Shown here piece by piece: positions 25,932 to 35,842 of a stretch of 64,000 nucleotides of DNA (position 1 is the first letter of the stretch; each line of letters starts with the position of its first letter). The stretch covers positions 1 to 64,000 of the forward strand of contig CACYHR010000005.1 in NCBI GenBank assembly GCA_902774265.1, read 5' to 3'. Source of the stretch: an uncultured Eubacteriales bacterium. GTDB lineage: Bacteria > Bacillota > Clostridia > Peptostreptococcales > Anaerovoracaceae. The position numbers and the translations under genes are program-made. A model generated the notes under the pieces. It saw only the letters and a list, made by a program, of their open reading frames with translations. It was not told the origin of the DNA and made no database searches.

Positions 25932-27495
25932 CTGTTTTCACCCCTTTCAGGACTTTTGCTTCACTTCTCTTTTCAGGATCGACAGAGAGCGTTATCCTGC
26001 TTACTATCGCGGTAAGTATCGCAGAAATAACAAAGTATATCACTGCCACCGCGACAAGAGGGAAGAATGCTTCGTATGTGCGGCTCCTGACTATGTCGCC
26101 CATCTTGGTGAGATCCTGAACCGCTATATAACCGACAACAGCCGTTGCTTTGATAAGGCTGACGATCTCTGATTTATACATCGGCATGAAATGCTGAGCC
26201 GCCTGTGGCAGTATGATGCCGAAGAAGGTCTCTCTGTCTGTAAAGCCCAGCGCGTACGATGCCTCGGTCTGACCGTCATCCACAGCTCTGACACCGGCAA
26301 GTATCATGCTGTATACGGCAGCCGCGAACACGAGAGTGAATCCTATTACCGATACCCACATACCGCTGATCGACACTTTGCCCAGTACTACATAGTAAAG
26401 AAGCATCAGCAGTACGATTACAGGGAGGCCCTGAACGAGCCAGACGCAGAATGCCGTTACTTTGTTTGCGATAAATCCGCCTCTTCTGCACCAGAGATAC
26501 AGCAGGAATCCAAGCAAAGTACCCAATATGACCGAACACACAGTGATCAGTATCGTGGTAAGTATTCCCTGAATGAAGAGCTTGTATCTGCTCTCCTGTA
26601 TGAAAGTCTTATTGAAGCTGCTTTTGATCGAAGCTATTATTCCGCCTTTGGATGAAGATTCATTGAGATAGGCGATCTTTATCTGTTCGTAATAATCAGG
26701 TACTGAGAAATAGGCGTTCTCTTTGCGCTCTTCAGTAGCTGCGATTCCGGACGCTCCGAAGTCGCACTTTCCCGACTGTATGGCAGGCATCAGGGCGTCG
26801 AAGTTCATATCAATAAGATCGATGCCGTAGCCGTATTCCTTGCAGAATCTGACTGCCAGATCCACCTCATAACCCACGAGCTCGTTATCCGCAAAATAAT
26901 CATATGGCGGGAATGTACCCTCGGTAACAAATTTCAGTGTGCCGTTATCAGCAGGAAATGAGCTGTAATCATCGATGACTTTCAGTGATTCGTCTTTTCC
27001 GGTCCAGACTTCGTGCAGATGTGCGAGTTCTCCGCTTTCCTCGAGTCCGGTAATAAACGCATCCATCTGTCCGACAAGAACTTCACCTTTTTCGTTCTTC
27101 GGGAAAAGGAAGCAGGTACCAAACTCGCCCATAGAATCTTTCGTCAGGGATATGTCCCCGTTCTGCTTCATGAGTTCCCTTATAGTTGATTCCGTACCGC
27201 ATATCCCGTCGATCTTCTTAGCCTTGAGGGCATTGATCTCATCTGTGAAAGTACTGAAATATGCTATTTTTGCATCAGGCATCACCTCAGCGATCATTTT
27301 GTCAAAAATACTTCCTGTCTGCACACCTATTGTTTTGTCGCTGAAATCTTCGATACTCATATCCGCAGCGGCTTCGCCTTCATCTGCGCTGCCGCCGGCA
27401 AACACGAAAGAGCACGAAAGCATCAGAACTGCCGCCAGAGCAAGACATACTCCGATCGATCTCATCCTTGCATAGAACTGTCGATTCTTTATCAC
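25924..27495 (-). CDS. Fused amino-acid ABC protein: permuted substrate-binding domain plus permease
   Basis: About 523 residues. After a signal anchor (SIGVCLALAAVLMLSCSFVFAGG) comes a single substrate-binding domain in permuted order: lobe 2 (DKTIGVQTGSIFDKMI to VWTGKDESL) and then lobe 1 (TLKFVTEGTFPPYDYF to ENAYFSVPDYYE). The permease starts near residue 300 and carries EASYALGFTDRETFFGIILPQA. It is the one-domain relative of the two-domain protein at 21931. GTG 27495 is chosen for its GGGAGG ten bases upstream, the same arrangement as in the paralogue. Confidence 0.85.
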   Translation of the reverse strand: MIKNRQFYARMRSIGVCLALAAVLMLSCSFVFAGGSADEGEAAADMSIEDFSDKTIGVQTGSIFDKMIAEVMPDAKIAYFSTFTDEINALKAKKIDGICGTESTIRELMKQNGDISLTKDSMGEFGTCFLFPKNEKGEVLVGQMDAFITGLEESGELAHLHEVWTGKDESLKVIDDYSSFPADNGTLKFVTEGTFPPYDYFADNELVGYEVDLAVRFCKEYGYGIDLIDMNFDALMPAIQSGKCDFGASGIAATEERKENAYFSVPDYYEQIKIAYLNESSSKGGIIASIKSSFNKTFIQESRYKLFIQGILTTILITVCSVILGTLLGFLLYLWCRRGGFIANKVTAFCVWLVQGLPVIVLLMLLYYVVLGKVSISGMWVSVIGFTLVFAAAVYSMILAGVRAVDDGQTEASYALGFTDRETFFGIILPQAAQHFMPMYKSEIVSLIKATAVVGYIAVQDLTKMGDIVRSRTYEAFFPLVAVAVIYFVISAILTAIVSRITLSVDPEKRSEAKVLKGVKTDD

Positions 27496-27621
27496 CTTTG
27501 TTAAAACCTCCCTGATTTTGTGAGAAAAACTAAGCTGCAAAAAGCATTAAGGCTATTCTATCATAAATCAAGTGATAAAATACAAGGTCTTTGTAACTAT
27601 ATTTATACGCAGATATGAGGT

Positions 27622-27808
27622 GATTCAACCAGGAGCAAAGCTCCAACAAGCTCGCTTGATTGGAGCGAGCGACGCCGTCAACAGACACCGGGAGCTTCAG
27701 CTCCTGAGAGCATCAGTGGCATCAGTGGGGGATTGTTACCCACCACTGATGGTCGAAAATGGAACCCGCCGCCTGAGAGGCGGGGGACATCCGGTGTCTG
27801 TTATTTTT
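27622..27808. repeat. Palindromic repeat element, longest copy
   Basis: Runs from TGATTCAACCAGGAG to CCGGTGTCTGTTATT. It contains several hairpins: GCTCCAA/TTGGAGC, GGAGCT/AGCTCC, CAGTGG.GGG with CCC.CCACTG, and CCCGCCGCCT/AGGCGGGGG. Compared with the copy at 39959 it has 69 extra bases (27632-27700) and a nine-base tandem duplication (CATCAGTGG at 27711-27728). No coding capacity. It lies in the 447-base gap between the divergent ABC operon and the next gene, and accounts for most of that gap. Confidence 0.85.
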
Positions 27809-27942
27809 TTTTATGTTAAGAGCTGCATTGTATGATACAATTAATAAAACAAATGCCGCTTTATAAATTATTTTTTGTATAATTAATGAGACGGCATTAT
27901 TTATACTGCATAATGTCTGCAGAGAGAGGAGAACTCCTTCGG

Positions 27943-30186
27943 GTGAATTCATTTCGTACAAAAATCACATCACTGACTGTCAGCATCGGTATTATTATAT
28001 GCATTGCTGCAGTTGTTTTTGCATTTTCTATCAGTACTTTGCCTGCTTTGGCTGCTTCAGGAGAGGAAGCCGGTGACTCTTTGATTGTAGGAGTTCCGAC
28101 AGATCGTTGTCCTGTTTTTTATTTGAATGCGGACACAAAAGAGATCACAGGCATAGGTACGGATCTGATGCGTCTTGCGGCGGAGAATGCAGGTTACAGT
28201 GTTTCTTTTAAGGCTGTAGAGGAGGAAACTCTCAAAGATGCACTTGACAATCCCTCGTACGATCTGATAATGCCTTTCGGAAGTGCTATCCCAAGCAGCT
28301 CGGGGAAGGCGAGTATCGTTTCGGATAATATTATGCGGACTCCGTTTACACTTGTGACTGCCGACAGCAGGTCGATACGGAAGTTTAACGATCTGCATGT
28401 AGGAATGCTGAGCTCGCTTGCGGCCGGTGCAGAGACTGTACGACAGATGTATCCGGGGATGGAGATAAGTCTTTACGAGACCATGCCTGAATGTGTAAAG
28501 GCGCTTCGCTCCGGTGAGGTGGACGCACTGCTGCACAACTCATATGTATGGAGTTATGTACTGCAGAAACCTTCCTACAGTGATCTTACAGTGCAGCCGA
28601 CAGCAATGTTCTCTATGGATTTCCGCGCCGGTACGCCGGATACTCCGGAGGGACAGGCGATAATTGCCCGCCTGAACAAAGGTATCGCTTCGCTGAGTGA
28701 CACACAGAGACAGGCTGTTATTCTGGACCACACCTCCAGAAAGCTGTATCAGTATGACCTTTCCGATTATATTTACCAATACGGTCTGGCAATCATTATG
28801 AGCATTATTCTGGTTATTCTGCTGGCTGTAATCACGGTGCAGAGGATACGTGCCGTAAAGAAATCACATGAGGAAAAAATGCGTCAGCTGATGGATTACG
28901 ATCCTATGACCGGTCTCTACAACATGAACGGATTCCGCAAACGGGTGGAGGAACTGCTTCGTACGCATCCGGATGCACCTTATTTCCTGTCTTATAACAA
29001 TATAAGGGATTTCAAGTTTATAAATGACAGTCTCGGGCGGGAGGCCGGGGATGAACTCCTTAAGTTCTGGGCAGAGCGTTCTGCCGAAAATCTGTCTGAG
29101 GAGGACGAGGCAATCGGAAGGATAGATGCAGATCATTTTGCCGTTCTCCGCCATATAGTAGAAGAGGAACGGATGCGCGAAGACGAAATAAATGTACTTA
29201 CGCCTGTTCATGATTTCTTTATAGATCAGGGAAAAGAGTACAGAGTCCAGATATGCAGCGGCATTTATGTTCTGACACCGAAGGACTTCAGGAATATCGA
29301 TGTTGATCATATGCTTGATCTTGCCCGCGTTGCAGAGAAAAGGGTCAGAGACAGCCGCAAGGGCGCCTTTGAGTTTTATAACCCTGAGCAATGGGATAAA
29401 GGTAAGAGGATAGCTGAGATCATCAATTATCTTCCTGCTGCGATCAGGGCCGGAGATATACAGGTCTGGTATCAGCCGCAGGTCAATTATGAGACAAAAA
29501 TGATCACAGGAGCGGAAGCCCTGTGCAGATGGGATCATACAAAACTGGGATGGCTGTATCCGTTTGACTTCATTTCTACGCTGGAGGAAGCAGGACTGAT
29601 ATTTGATCTGGATACTTTCGTATGGGAAAGCGTTTGCAGGGATCTGCACAGATGGAATGAGCAGGGAGAACACAGATCGGTTTCCGTAAATGTATCCCGT
29701 GATGATATCCGGGATGACAGGGATATAAGCGATCATTTCCTTAATCTGGTCAGGACTTACGATCTGACTCCTGATCAGCTCCATATTGAGATCACCGAAA
29801 CTGCCTATGTTGAAAATCCGGAAATACTGATAAGCACAACAGAAAAATTGAGAACACTGGGATTTCAGGTGGAAATGGATGATTTCGGGAGCGGATACTC
29901 TTCGCTGCACATGCTTAAGGAGGTGCCGGTGGACAGGATCAAGCTGGATCTGCACTTCCTGACTGCATCGGGAGATCGGGAGAAATCCCGCATAATTGTA
30001 CGGAATATAACACGTATGATAAACGAGCTGGGCATGAATATGATAGCAGAGGGTGTTGAGACTGAAGCTCAGGCCGATTTCCTGAAGAATATCGGCTGTG
30101 ATGAGATGCAGGGCTATTATTTCTACAAACCTATGCCGGTAAATGAATATGAGAAGCTGAGTGGCCAAATACAGGAGAATCGATAA
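27943..30186 (+). CDS. Substrate-binding-domain/GGDEF/EAL membrane protein (c-di-GMP phosphodiesterase)
   Basis: About 747 residues. A signal anchor is followed by an extracytoplasmic SBP_bac_3 domain in normal lobe order (LIVGVPTDRCPVFYL onward), then a transmembrane helix (IIMSIILVILLAVITV). The GGDEF domain has lost its signature (RIDADHF), while the EAL domain is complete: GAEALCRW, IEITETAYVE, DDFGSGYSSL, DRIKLD, AEGVETEAQ. It probably hydrolyses c-di-GMP under control of an extracellular small ligand, perhaps an amino acid. GTG 27943 follows GAGAGGAG by 11 bases and sits directly before the signal sequence; ATG 27886 and 27913 lack ribosome sites. The neighbouring ABC genes carry related binding domains. 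Confidence 0.85.
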   Translation: MNSFRTKITSLTVSIGIIICIAAVVFAFSISTLPALAASGEEAGDSLIVGVPTDRCPVFYLNADTKEITGIGTDLMRLAAENAGYSVSFKAVEEETLKDALDNPSYDLIMPFGSAIPSSSGKASIVSDNIMRTPFTLVTADSRSIRKFNDLHVGMLSSLAAGAETVRQMYPGMEISLYETMPECVKALRSGEVDALLHNSYVWSYVLQKPSYSDLTVQPTAMFSMDFRAGTPDTPEGQAIIARLNKGIASLSDTQRQAVILDHTSRKLYQYDLSDYIYQYGLAIIMSIILVILLAVITVQRIRAVKKSHEEKMRQLMDYDPMTGLYNMNGFRKRVEELLRTHPDAPYFLSYNNIRDFKFINDSLGREAGDELLKFWAERSAENLSEEDEAIGRIDADHFAVLRHIVEEERMREDEINVLTPVHDFFIDQGKEYRVQICSGIYVLTPKDFRNIDVDHMLDLARVAEKRVRDSRKGAFEFYNPEQWDKGKRIAEIINYLPAAIRAGDIQVWYQPQVNYETKMITGAEALCRWDHTKLGWLYPFDFISTLEEAGLIFDLDTFVWESVCRDLHRWNEQGEHRSVSVNVSRDDIRDDRDISDHFLNLVRTYDLTPDQLHIEITETAYVENPEILISTTEKLRTLGFQVEMDDFGSGYSSLHMLKEVPVDRIKLDLHFLTASGDREKSRIIVRNITRMINELGMNMIAEGVETEAQADFLKNIGCDEMQGYYFYKPMPVNEYEKLSGQIQENR

Positions 30187-30226
30187 TTGAACGCAAAAGG
30201 TAATAGTTGCGGCACAGATTATAATA

Positions 30227-31414
30227 ATGAAAATCCTAATTACTACTGATTTATATACTGTAAAAACTAACGGTGTAGTAACATCGGTCATAAATTTGAC
30301 AGAAGAGCTCCGTAAGAAGGGACACGATGTAAGAATCCTGACTTTGTCCGATGATTCCTCGAGCTACATACAGGAAAATGTGTACTACATTGGCTCTTTT
30401 TCGTTAAATAAAGTTTATCCGGGAGTTCGCGGAGCTTTTTCGCATAAGAATCGTATTCTGAATGAACTGATACAATGGTGTCCGGATATCATACACAGTC
30501 AGTGTGAGTTCTTTTCCTTTATGTATGCAAAACTGATTTCAGGGCAATGCGATGCACCGATCGTACATACTTACCACACTTTATATGAACGCTATGTCGG
30601 TTATCTGGGAATACCGGCGGCTGCTAATAAAAAGATTGTAAAGCTGCTGTCAAAAAAACGTCTGAAAGAGGTCAGAACCATAATTGCACCATCGCAGAAG
30701 CTGTTTTCGATACTCAAAGGCTATGGAATGGATCAGGAAATACGGATCATTCCTTCGGGAATTGATATCGACAAGCATCTTGAAACTTTTTCCGCAGAAA
30801 AGAAAAGTGAGCTGCGCAGAGCTATGGGTATCAGTGAGCATGCATTTGTACTCATCAGTATCGGAAGACTCGGAAAAGAGAAAAATATCGATGAGCTGCT
30901 GATAGGCATTTCTATGGTAATAGATGAAAATCCGGACACGATTCTGCTGATTGTCGGAGACGGGCCGGACAGGAAAGATCTGGAAAGATGGGTCAGTCAT
31001 CTCAGTCTTGAAAAGAACGTGATCTTTACAGGAGCGGTCGATCCGAAGGATGTTCATGCATATTACCAGATCTCAGATGTTTTTGTCAGCGCATCTACAA
31101 GTGAAACCCAGGGGCTGGTGTATATTGAAGCAGCTGCAAACGGTCTGCCTTTGATCTGTCACAGGGATGCCTGTCTGCGGGGAGTAATAGATGAGAACGA
31201 AAACGGATTCTGCTATGAAACGATGGAAGGATTTGAAAAGGCATTTGAACAGTGCGTAAAAGGCGATGAATTTCGTGAGAAAGCGTCTGAGATAAGCAGA
31301 AGAAATGCGTTAAAGTACAGCAAGCAGCAATTTGCGAACCGGGTTGAAGATGTTTATTATTCTCTCCTGCCGCATGAGTGCAAAGCTGTAATTCCGGGTG
31401 ATATCATACGGTGA
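30227..31414 (+). CDS. Glycosyltransferase family 4 (GT-B), glycolipid type
   Basis: 395 residues. N-terminal Rossmann half with the TNGVVTSV acceptor loop and HTYHTLYERYVGY, and C-terminal half with SIGRLGKEKNIDELL, GDGPDRKDLE and the donor-binding SETQGLVYIEAAANGLPL. This pattern is closest to 1,2-diacylglycerol 3-glucosyltransferases and related lipoteichoic-acid anchor enzymes. It likely transfers a sugar from a nucleotide donor to a membrane lipid. It begins 40 bases after the previous gene and may share its transcript. Confidence 0.85.
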   Translation: MKILITTDLYTVKTNGVVTSVINLTEELRKKGHDVRILTLSDDSSSYIQENVYYIGSFSLNKVYPGVRGAFSHKNRILNELIQWCPDIIHSQCEFFSFMYAKLISGQCDAPIVHTYHTLYERYVGYLGIPAAANKKIVKLLSKKRLKEVRTIIAPSQKLFSILKGYGMDQEIRIIPSGIDIDKHLETFSAEKKSELRRAMGISEHAFVLISIGRLGKEKNIDELLIGISMVIDENPDTILLIVGDGPDRKDLERWVSHLSLEKNVIFTGAVDPKDVHAYYQISDVFVSASTSETQGLVYIEAAANGLPLICHRDACLRGVIDENENGFCYETMEGFEKAFEQCVKGDEFREKASEISRRNALKYSKQQFANRVEDVYYSLLPHECKAVIPGDIIR

Positions 31415-31483
31415 GGCATTTAACTGTTTATCGGAGATCAGCTGAAAGAATAAATAATAGATTTGCATTTGCGGGAGTTTATT

Positions 31484-33952
31484 ATGGACCGGATAGATGA
31501 TGAAAAGGACAGAAATATAACAGAAGAACAGGCCGCTACAATACGTCTTTTTACCGATCTGACTGAGGCCGGGAGCTGGGATATAAGATTTGCACCGGAT
31601 GGCTCTCCGGTATCCGTACAATGGGGCGATGGATTCCGCAGACTGATGGGTTACAGTGACAAAAATGATTTCCCGAACGAACTGAATCCATTCATTCTGG
31701 GTATTTATCCGGAAGACAGGGATGCAGTTATTGATAACATGACGGCCGGTGTTTTTGATAAAAATGTCATGTACACATCGGGCTATGATTTCCGCTTTTG
31801 CAGAAAGGACGGTTCGGTCCGGTGGTTACGAAGCAAGGGCATACTGACACGTGATCCTGAAGGCAGGCCGATGCAGTACAGAGGCGTGACCATAGACATT
31901 ACAAAGGAGAAGGAACATGATGCTCTGTACCTTGAACTGCAAAATGAAGCTGAATCTCTGAACACCATTCATGAAATGCTCGGATCCGGCAAATGGACAA
32001 TGAATTTTGATGAATCGGGCGCGATTGTACGTGTCAACTGGAGCGACGAATTCCGCAGAATGCTCGGTTATCGTAATACTGATGACTTTCCTGATGTACT
32101 GGAGTCCTGGTCCGATCTGCTGCATCCTGATGACCGGGAGCATGTAATGAAGGAATTTAATGATACCATACGAGACTACACAGGACGGAAGACATATGAT
32201 GTAGAGTATCGTCTGCTTACCGCTAACAGAGGGTATCGCTGGTATCGGGCTGTCGGTAAACCTACACGCCGTGCTGATGGTTCGCCTGTCACTTATATAG
32301 GTGTGTTCTTAGACATCAGCAAACAAAAGGAAATGATGCAGGAACTGGCTCAGCAGAGGGAATCGCTGAGTATTGCGCTGGAAGAGGCTAATCAGGCCAA
32401 CAAGGCAAAGACGGCTTTTCTGTCTAATATGAGCCATGAGATACGCACCCCGATGAATGCGATCATCGGACTTGACAGAATAGCACTGAATGATCCCGGC
32501 ATATCTGATACGACACGGGAGTATATTGAGAAGATAGGACTGTCAGCTCAGCATCTGCTCAGCATAATTAACGACATTCTTGATATGAGCCGCATCGAAT
32601 CCGGCCGAATGAACATAAAGAATGAGGAATTTTCTTTTGCAAAGACACTGGCACAGGTCAATACGATCATAGGCGGCCAGTGCAGGGATAAGGGAATTAA
32701 GTACGAATGCCGTGTGAAAGGCGCGGTCGACGATTATTATATCGGCGATGATATGAAGCTGCGGCAGGTTATGATCAATATCCTGGGAAATGCGGTCAAG
32801 TTTACGCCGCCGGGCGGTAATGTAACACTTGTTGTGGAGGCGATCGCACGATTCAATGGAAAATCCACGATCCGTTTTACCATCAGCGATACAGGTATCG
32901 GGATGAGTCAGGATTATCTGCCTAAGCTGTTTGATGCATTCAGTCAGGAGGATTCATCCAGCACAAGCCGTTATGGAAGCACAGGTCTGGGTATGGCCAT
33001 AACCAGGAACATCATTGATCTGATGAACGGAACGATCTCGGTCGAGAGTGAAAAGAACAAAGGAACGACTTTTACTGTCACGATAACGCTGATCGACTGC
33101 GAACGCAATGACATCGAAGAAGAGGATAGTGTTCCGGATCCGGGTGAACTGTGCGTGCTGGTTATCGATGATGATCCGATCGACTGTGAACATGCGCAGC
33201 TTGTACTTGGACAGGTCGGTGTGAACTGCGAAAAAGCTTTGTCCGGTGCAGAAGGTCTGCAGATGGTGAAGGTTCGTCAGGCCAGGCGTGAACCTTATAA
33301 TCTGATACTGGTTGACTGGCGTATGCCTGACATGGACGGTATGGAAACGACCCGGCAGATCCGTGATGCTGTAGGCATCGAAACTCCGGTGATCATACTT
33401 ACATCATATAATTGGGATGAAATTGAAGATGAAGCTAAGACGGCAGGTGTGGATACATTTGTTGCAAAACCTCTCTTCGCCGGGACCGTACTTGATGAGT
33501 TCAGAAAGGCATTCAAAAAGAAGAATCCGAAGCTCGTACGCGAAAAGGCGGATCTCAAATGTCGCAGAATACTGCTTGCGGAAGATGTAGCGGTAAATGT
33601 CGAAATTATGATCCTGATCCTCTCAATGCGAGAGATACAGGTGGATCACGCAGAAAACGGACGTATCGCTGTAGAGATGTTTGAAGAACATGAGGAAGGC
33701 TATTATGATGCTATTCTGATGGATATGCGTATGCCTGAAATGGATGGACTTGAGGCGACCCGCAGAATCAGGGCCGCTGACAGATCTGACGCAAAGAGTA
33801 TTCCTATTATAGCATTAACGGCAAACGCCTTTGATGAGGATGTTCAGCAGAGTATGCAGGCGGGACTGAATGCTCATCTGAGCAAACCTGTAGAACCGGA
33901 TGTATTGTTTGAAACACTTGAAGGCCTTTTGAATCAGCCGGATATCAGGTAA
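31484..33952 (+). CDS. PAS-PAS hybrid histidine kinase with two receiver domains
   Basis: About 822 residues, soluble. Two PAS/PAC units (to ~residue 280) closely resemble those of the GGDEF protein at 10041. A coiled linker leads to the kinase: FLSNMSHEIRTPMNAIIG (His318), ILGNAVKFT, DTGIGMS, GSTGLGMAI. Receiver 1 has LVDWRMPDMDG, receiver 2 LMDMRMPEMDG, both with their aspartate. No HPt domain is fused, so an external one such as the 13351 protein may be used. GGGAG sits before ATG 31484; TTG 31463 is an unlikely start. Confidence 0.9.
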   Translation: MDRIDDEKDRNITEEQAATIRLFTDLTEAGSWDIRFAPDGSPVSVQWGDGFRRLMGYSDKNDFPNELNPFILGIYPEDRDAVIDNMTAGVFDKNVMYTSGYDFRFCRKDGSVRWLRSKGILTRDPEGRPMQYRGVTIDITKEKEHDALYLELQNEAESLNTIHEMLGSGKWTMNFDESGAIVRVNWSDEFRRMLGYRNTDDFPDVLESWSDLLHPDDREHVMKEFNDTIRDYTGRKTYDVEYRLLTANRGYRWYRAVGKPTRRADGSPVTYIGVFLDISKQKEMMQELAQQRESLSIALEEANQANKAKTAFLSNMSHEIRTPMNAIIGLDRIALNDPGISDTTREYIEKIGLSAQHLLSIINDILDMSRIESGRMNIKNEEFSFAKTLAQVNTIIGGQCRDKGIKYECRVKGAVDDYYIGDDMKLRQVMINILGNAVKFTPPGGNVTLVVEAIARFNGKSTIRFTISDTGIGMSQDYLPKLFDAFSQEDSSSTSRYGSTGLGMAITRNIIDLMNGTISVESEKNKGTTFTVTITLIDCERNDIEEEDSVPDPGELCVLVIDDDPIDCEHAQLVLGQVGVNCEKALSGAEGLQMVKVRQARREPYNLILVDWRMPDMDGMETTRQIRDAVGIETPVIILTSYNWDEIEDEAKTAGVDTFVAKPLFAGTVLDEFRKAFKKKNPKLVREKADLKCRRILLAEDVAVNVEIMILILSMREIQVDHAENGRIAVEMFEEHEEGYYDAILMDMRMPEMDGLEATRRIRAADRSDAKSIPIIALTANAFDEDVQQSMQAGLNAHLSKPVEPDVLFETLEGLLNQPDIR

Positions 33953-34038
33953 AAATCTAAAAGAATATTGAAAAAAGGGGAATGAGACTGAGAGATGAGT
34001 AGACCGGATAATATAAACTGCGTAGTTGATGTGACAAA

Positions 34039-34067
34039 TTGAAATAAGTATGCCTTTTTGGTATGAT
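34039..34067 (+). promoter_or_regulatory. Promoter of the ATP-grasp/MATE/GGDEF operon
   Basis: TTGAAA (34039-34044), 17-base spacer, TATGAT (34062-34067). The start codon is 60 bases downstream. The rest of the 33953-34127 gap is AT-rich and shows nothing else. Confidence 0.65.
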
Positions 34068-34127
34068 TTTTTTAAAACAGTGCTAATGGTTTCGGTTTCA
34101 CAATTTTTTATCAGTAATAAATAGATT

Positions 34128-35831
34128 ATGAGTAAAAAGATTATTATCTGTGAATATATGTCCACCGGCATCAATTATATTGATGATGTTCTGGTGCGTG
34201 GTTATGAGCCGGTTCTGCTGGAAGCTTCGTACTCCGAATTTCCGTATGCGAAAGAGCTCAGGGAAGATCGAATTCCTGTCTCCCGCCGGCTGAGCAAGAG
34301 ATTCCGGATCATTCCGGAGAATGATGATTACGAGGAAGTGCTGAGGCAGGTCAGGGAATATGATCCGGTGGCAGTAATACCCGGCAGTGATTACGGCGTC
34401 ACTCTGGCGACCCGTCTGGCAGCAGATCTTGGACTGCCCGGCAATCCAAAGGAACGTATTGCCGCTATGACCAGAAAACAGGCAATGCAAGAGGCTCTCA
34501 GAGACTACGGTATCCGCTATGTTCGAGGAAAAGCTGTATATTCGGAAGAAGAGGCAATACGCTTTTACAGAGAACTCGGCAAGGACAGTGTTGTCGTAAA
34601 ACCGATACGCGGAGCCGGATCGACAGGTGTATATCTGTGCTGCGGAGAGGAAGAAATGCTCGATGCGGTTCATCATCACTTTACTGAAGCATTGAACAAC
34701 GGTTTCAGTAAACCCTGTGTTCTTGTGCAGGAACGCATCTACGGTACTGAATATGTCGTTAATACGGTATCATGCGAGGGAATGCACCGCATCTCTTCTG
34801 TTGGTATGTATGAAAAGCACAGACTCAGCAACGGATCAAATGCATACAGTTATTTCAGATATATTTCAAAGCTCGGAGTAGGTCATTCAAGGCTGCTGAA
34901 TTATGCATGCGAGGTGGCTGATGCGATAGGCATAAAGTACGGTCCGGTGCATGGCGAATATATGGTCGACGAGAACGGTCCTGTTCTGATCGAGGTGAAC
35001 TGCCGTCCGATGGGCGGAGGACTCGACCGGAAATACTCAGAGCTGGTAGTCGGGCATCATGAGACCGATGTCGCTCTCGATGCTTATCTTGACCGTGAAA
35101 AATTCCTCAGGGATTCAAGGAAACCGTATCGTCTGCATCGCTGCGGTATCAGCAAGGATATGGTGCTTTTCAGTGATACGGAAGTGAAGACAGCGCCGAT
35201 ACTGCAGATCTGCAGAAGGCTGAAAAGCTTCTACTCCGCATCGTATGGCATGATAGGAAAGACCGACTTCCTTCCTCAAACGAGGGATATGGAGACGGAG
35301 GCCGGCCTGGTATATCTGGTCCATGATGATGAATTGCAGGTCAGGGAGGATTGTGATCTGCTGCGCCTGCTCGAGACTAAATATCCCCGCATACTGTATC
35401 AGGACTGGTCGTATGGAGAAGTGACAGACAGCGGACAGGATGATGCAGTCCACGCAGCGAGTGTAAGGGAATACATTGATACCGAAGGAATCCACGGAGC
35501 AACACTGATATTAAGTGATACTCTGGATAAAGTTGAAAACGCAACAGTAGTCACGACGTCCACTCTTTCAGGGGCGTATGACAGCTTTGAATATGGAATA
35601 CTTGATCTTTCGAGACCGAAATCATTTGCGGATCTTGAAAGCGTTATTCAGCTGATATTTGTTTTCATGGATAAGATCCGGGTTGGAGGCCACATACTTG
35701 TACCTGAATCGACATACCGTAATCTGCCGTACGGCATTGAAGGCATGGAAATACTGTTCAAGGTATCCGGAATGATTATAGAACTGCCGTCTGCATCCGA
35801 AGCGGGAATGCTGGTTGCGACGGTATCATAA
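34128..35831 (+). CDS. ATP-grasp ligase with C-terminal methyltransferase-like domain
   Basis: 567 residues. Residues 1-330 form an ATP-grasp enzyme of the amino-acid-ligase type: PGSDYGVTLATRLAADLGLPGN, SVVVKPIRGAGSTGVYLC, VLVQERIYGTEYVVNTVS and the metal-binding HGEYMVDENGPVLIEVNCRPMGG. Such enzymes join amino acids or other carboxylates to amines, as in dipeptide antibiotics. The last ~120 residues (YGILDLSRPKSFADLESVI, GGHILVPESTYRNLPYG) resemble the second half of a class I methyltransferase fold without a visible SAM-binding glycine loop. The MATE exporter starts 11 bases downstream, suggesting synthesis and export of a small product. Substrates are unknown. Confidence 0.8.
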   Translation: MSKKIIICEYMSTGINYIDDVLVRGYEPVLLEASYSEFPYAKELREDRIPVSRRLSKRFRIIPENDDYEEVLRQVREYDPVAVIPGSDYGVTLATRLAADLGLPGNPKERIAAMTRKQAMQEALRDYGIRYVRGKAVYSEEEAIRFYRELGKDSVVVKPIRGAGSTGVYLCCGEEEMLDAVHHHFTEALNNGFSKPCVLVQERIYGTEYVVNTVSCEGMHRISSVGMYEKHRLSNGSNAYSYFRYISKLGVGHSRLLNYACEVADAIGIKYGPVHGEYMVDENGPVLIEVNCRPMGGGLDRKYSELVVGHHETDVALDAYLDREKFLRDSRKPYRLHRCGISKDMVLFSDTEVKTAPILQICRRLKSFYSASYGMIGKTDFLPQTRDMETEAGLVYLVHDDELQVREDCDLLRLLETKYPRILYQDWSYGEVTDSGQDDAVHAASVREYIDTEGIHGATLILSDTLDKVENATVVTTSTLSGAYDSFEYGILDLSRPKSFADLESVIQLIFVFMDKIRVGGHILVPESTYRNLPYGIEGMEILFKVSGMIIELPSASEAGMLVATVS

Positions 35832-35842
35832 AAAAGCATGAA

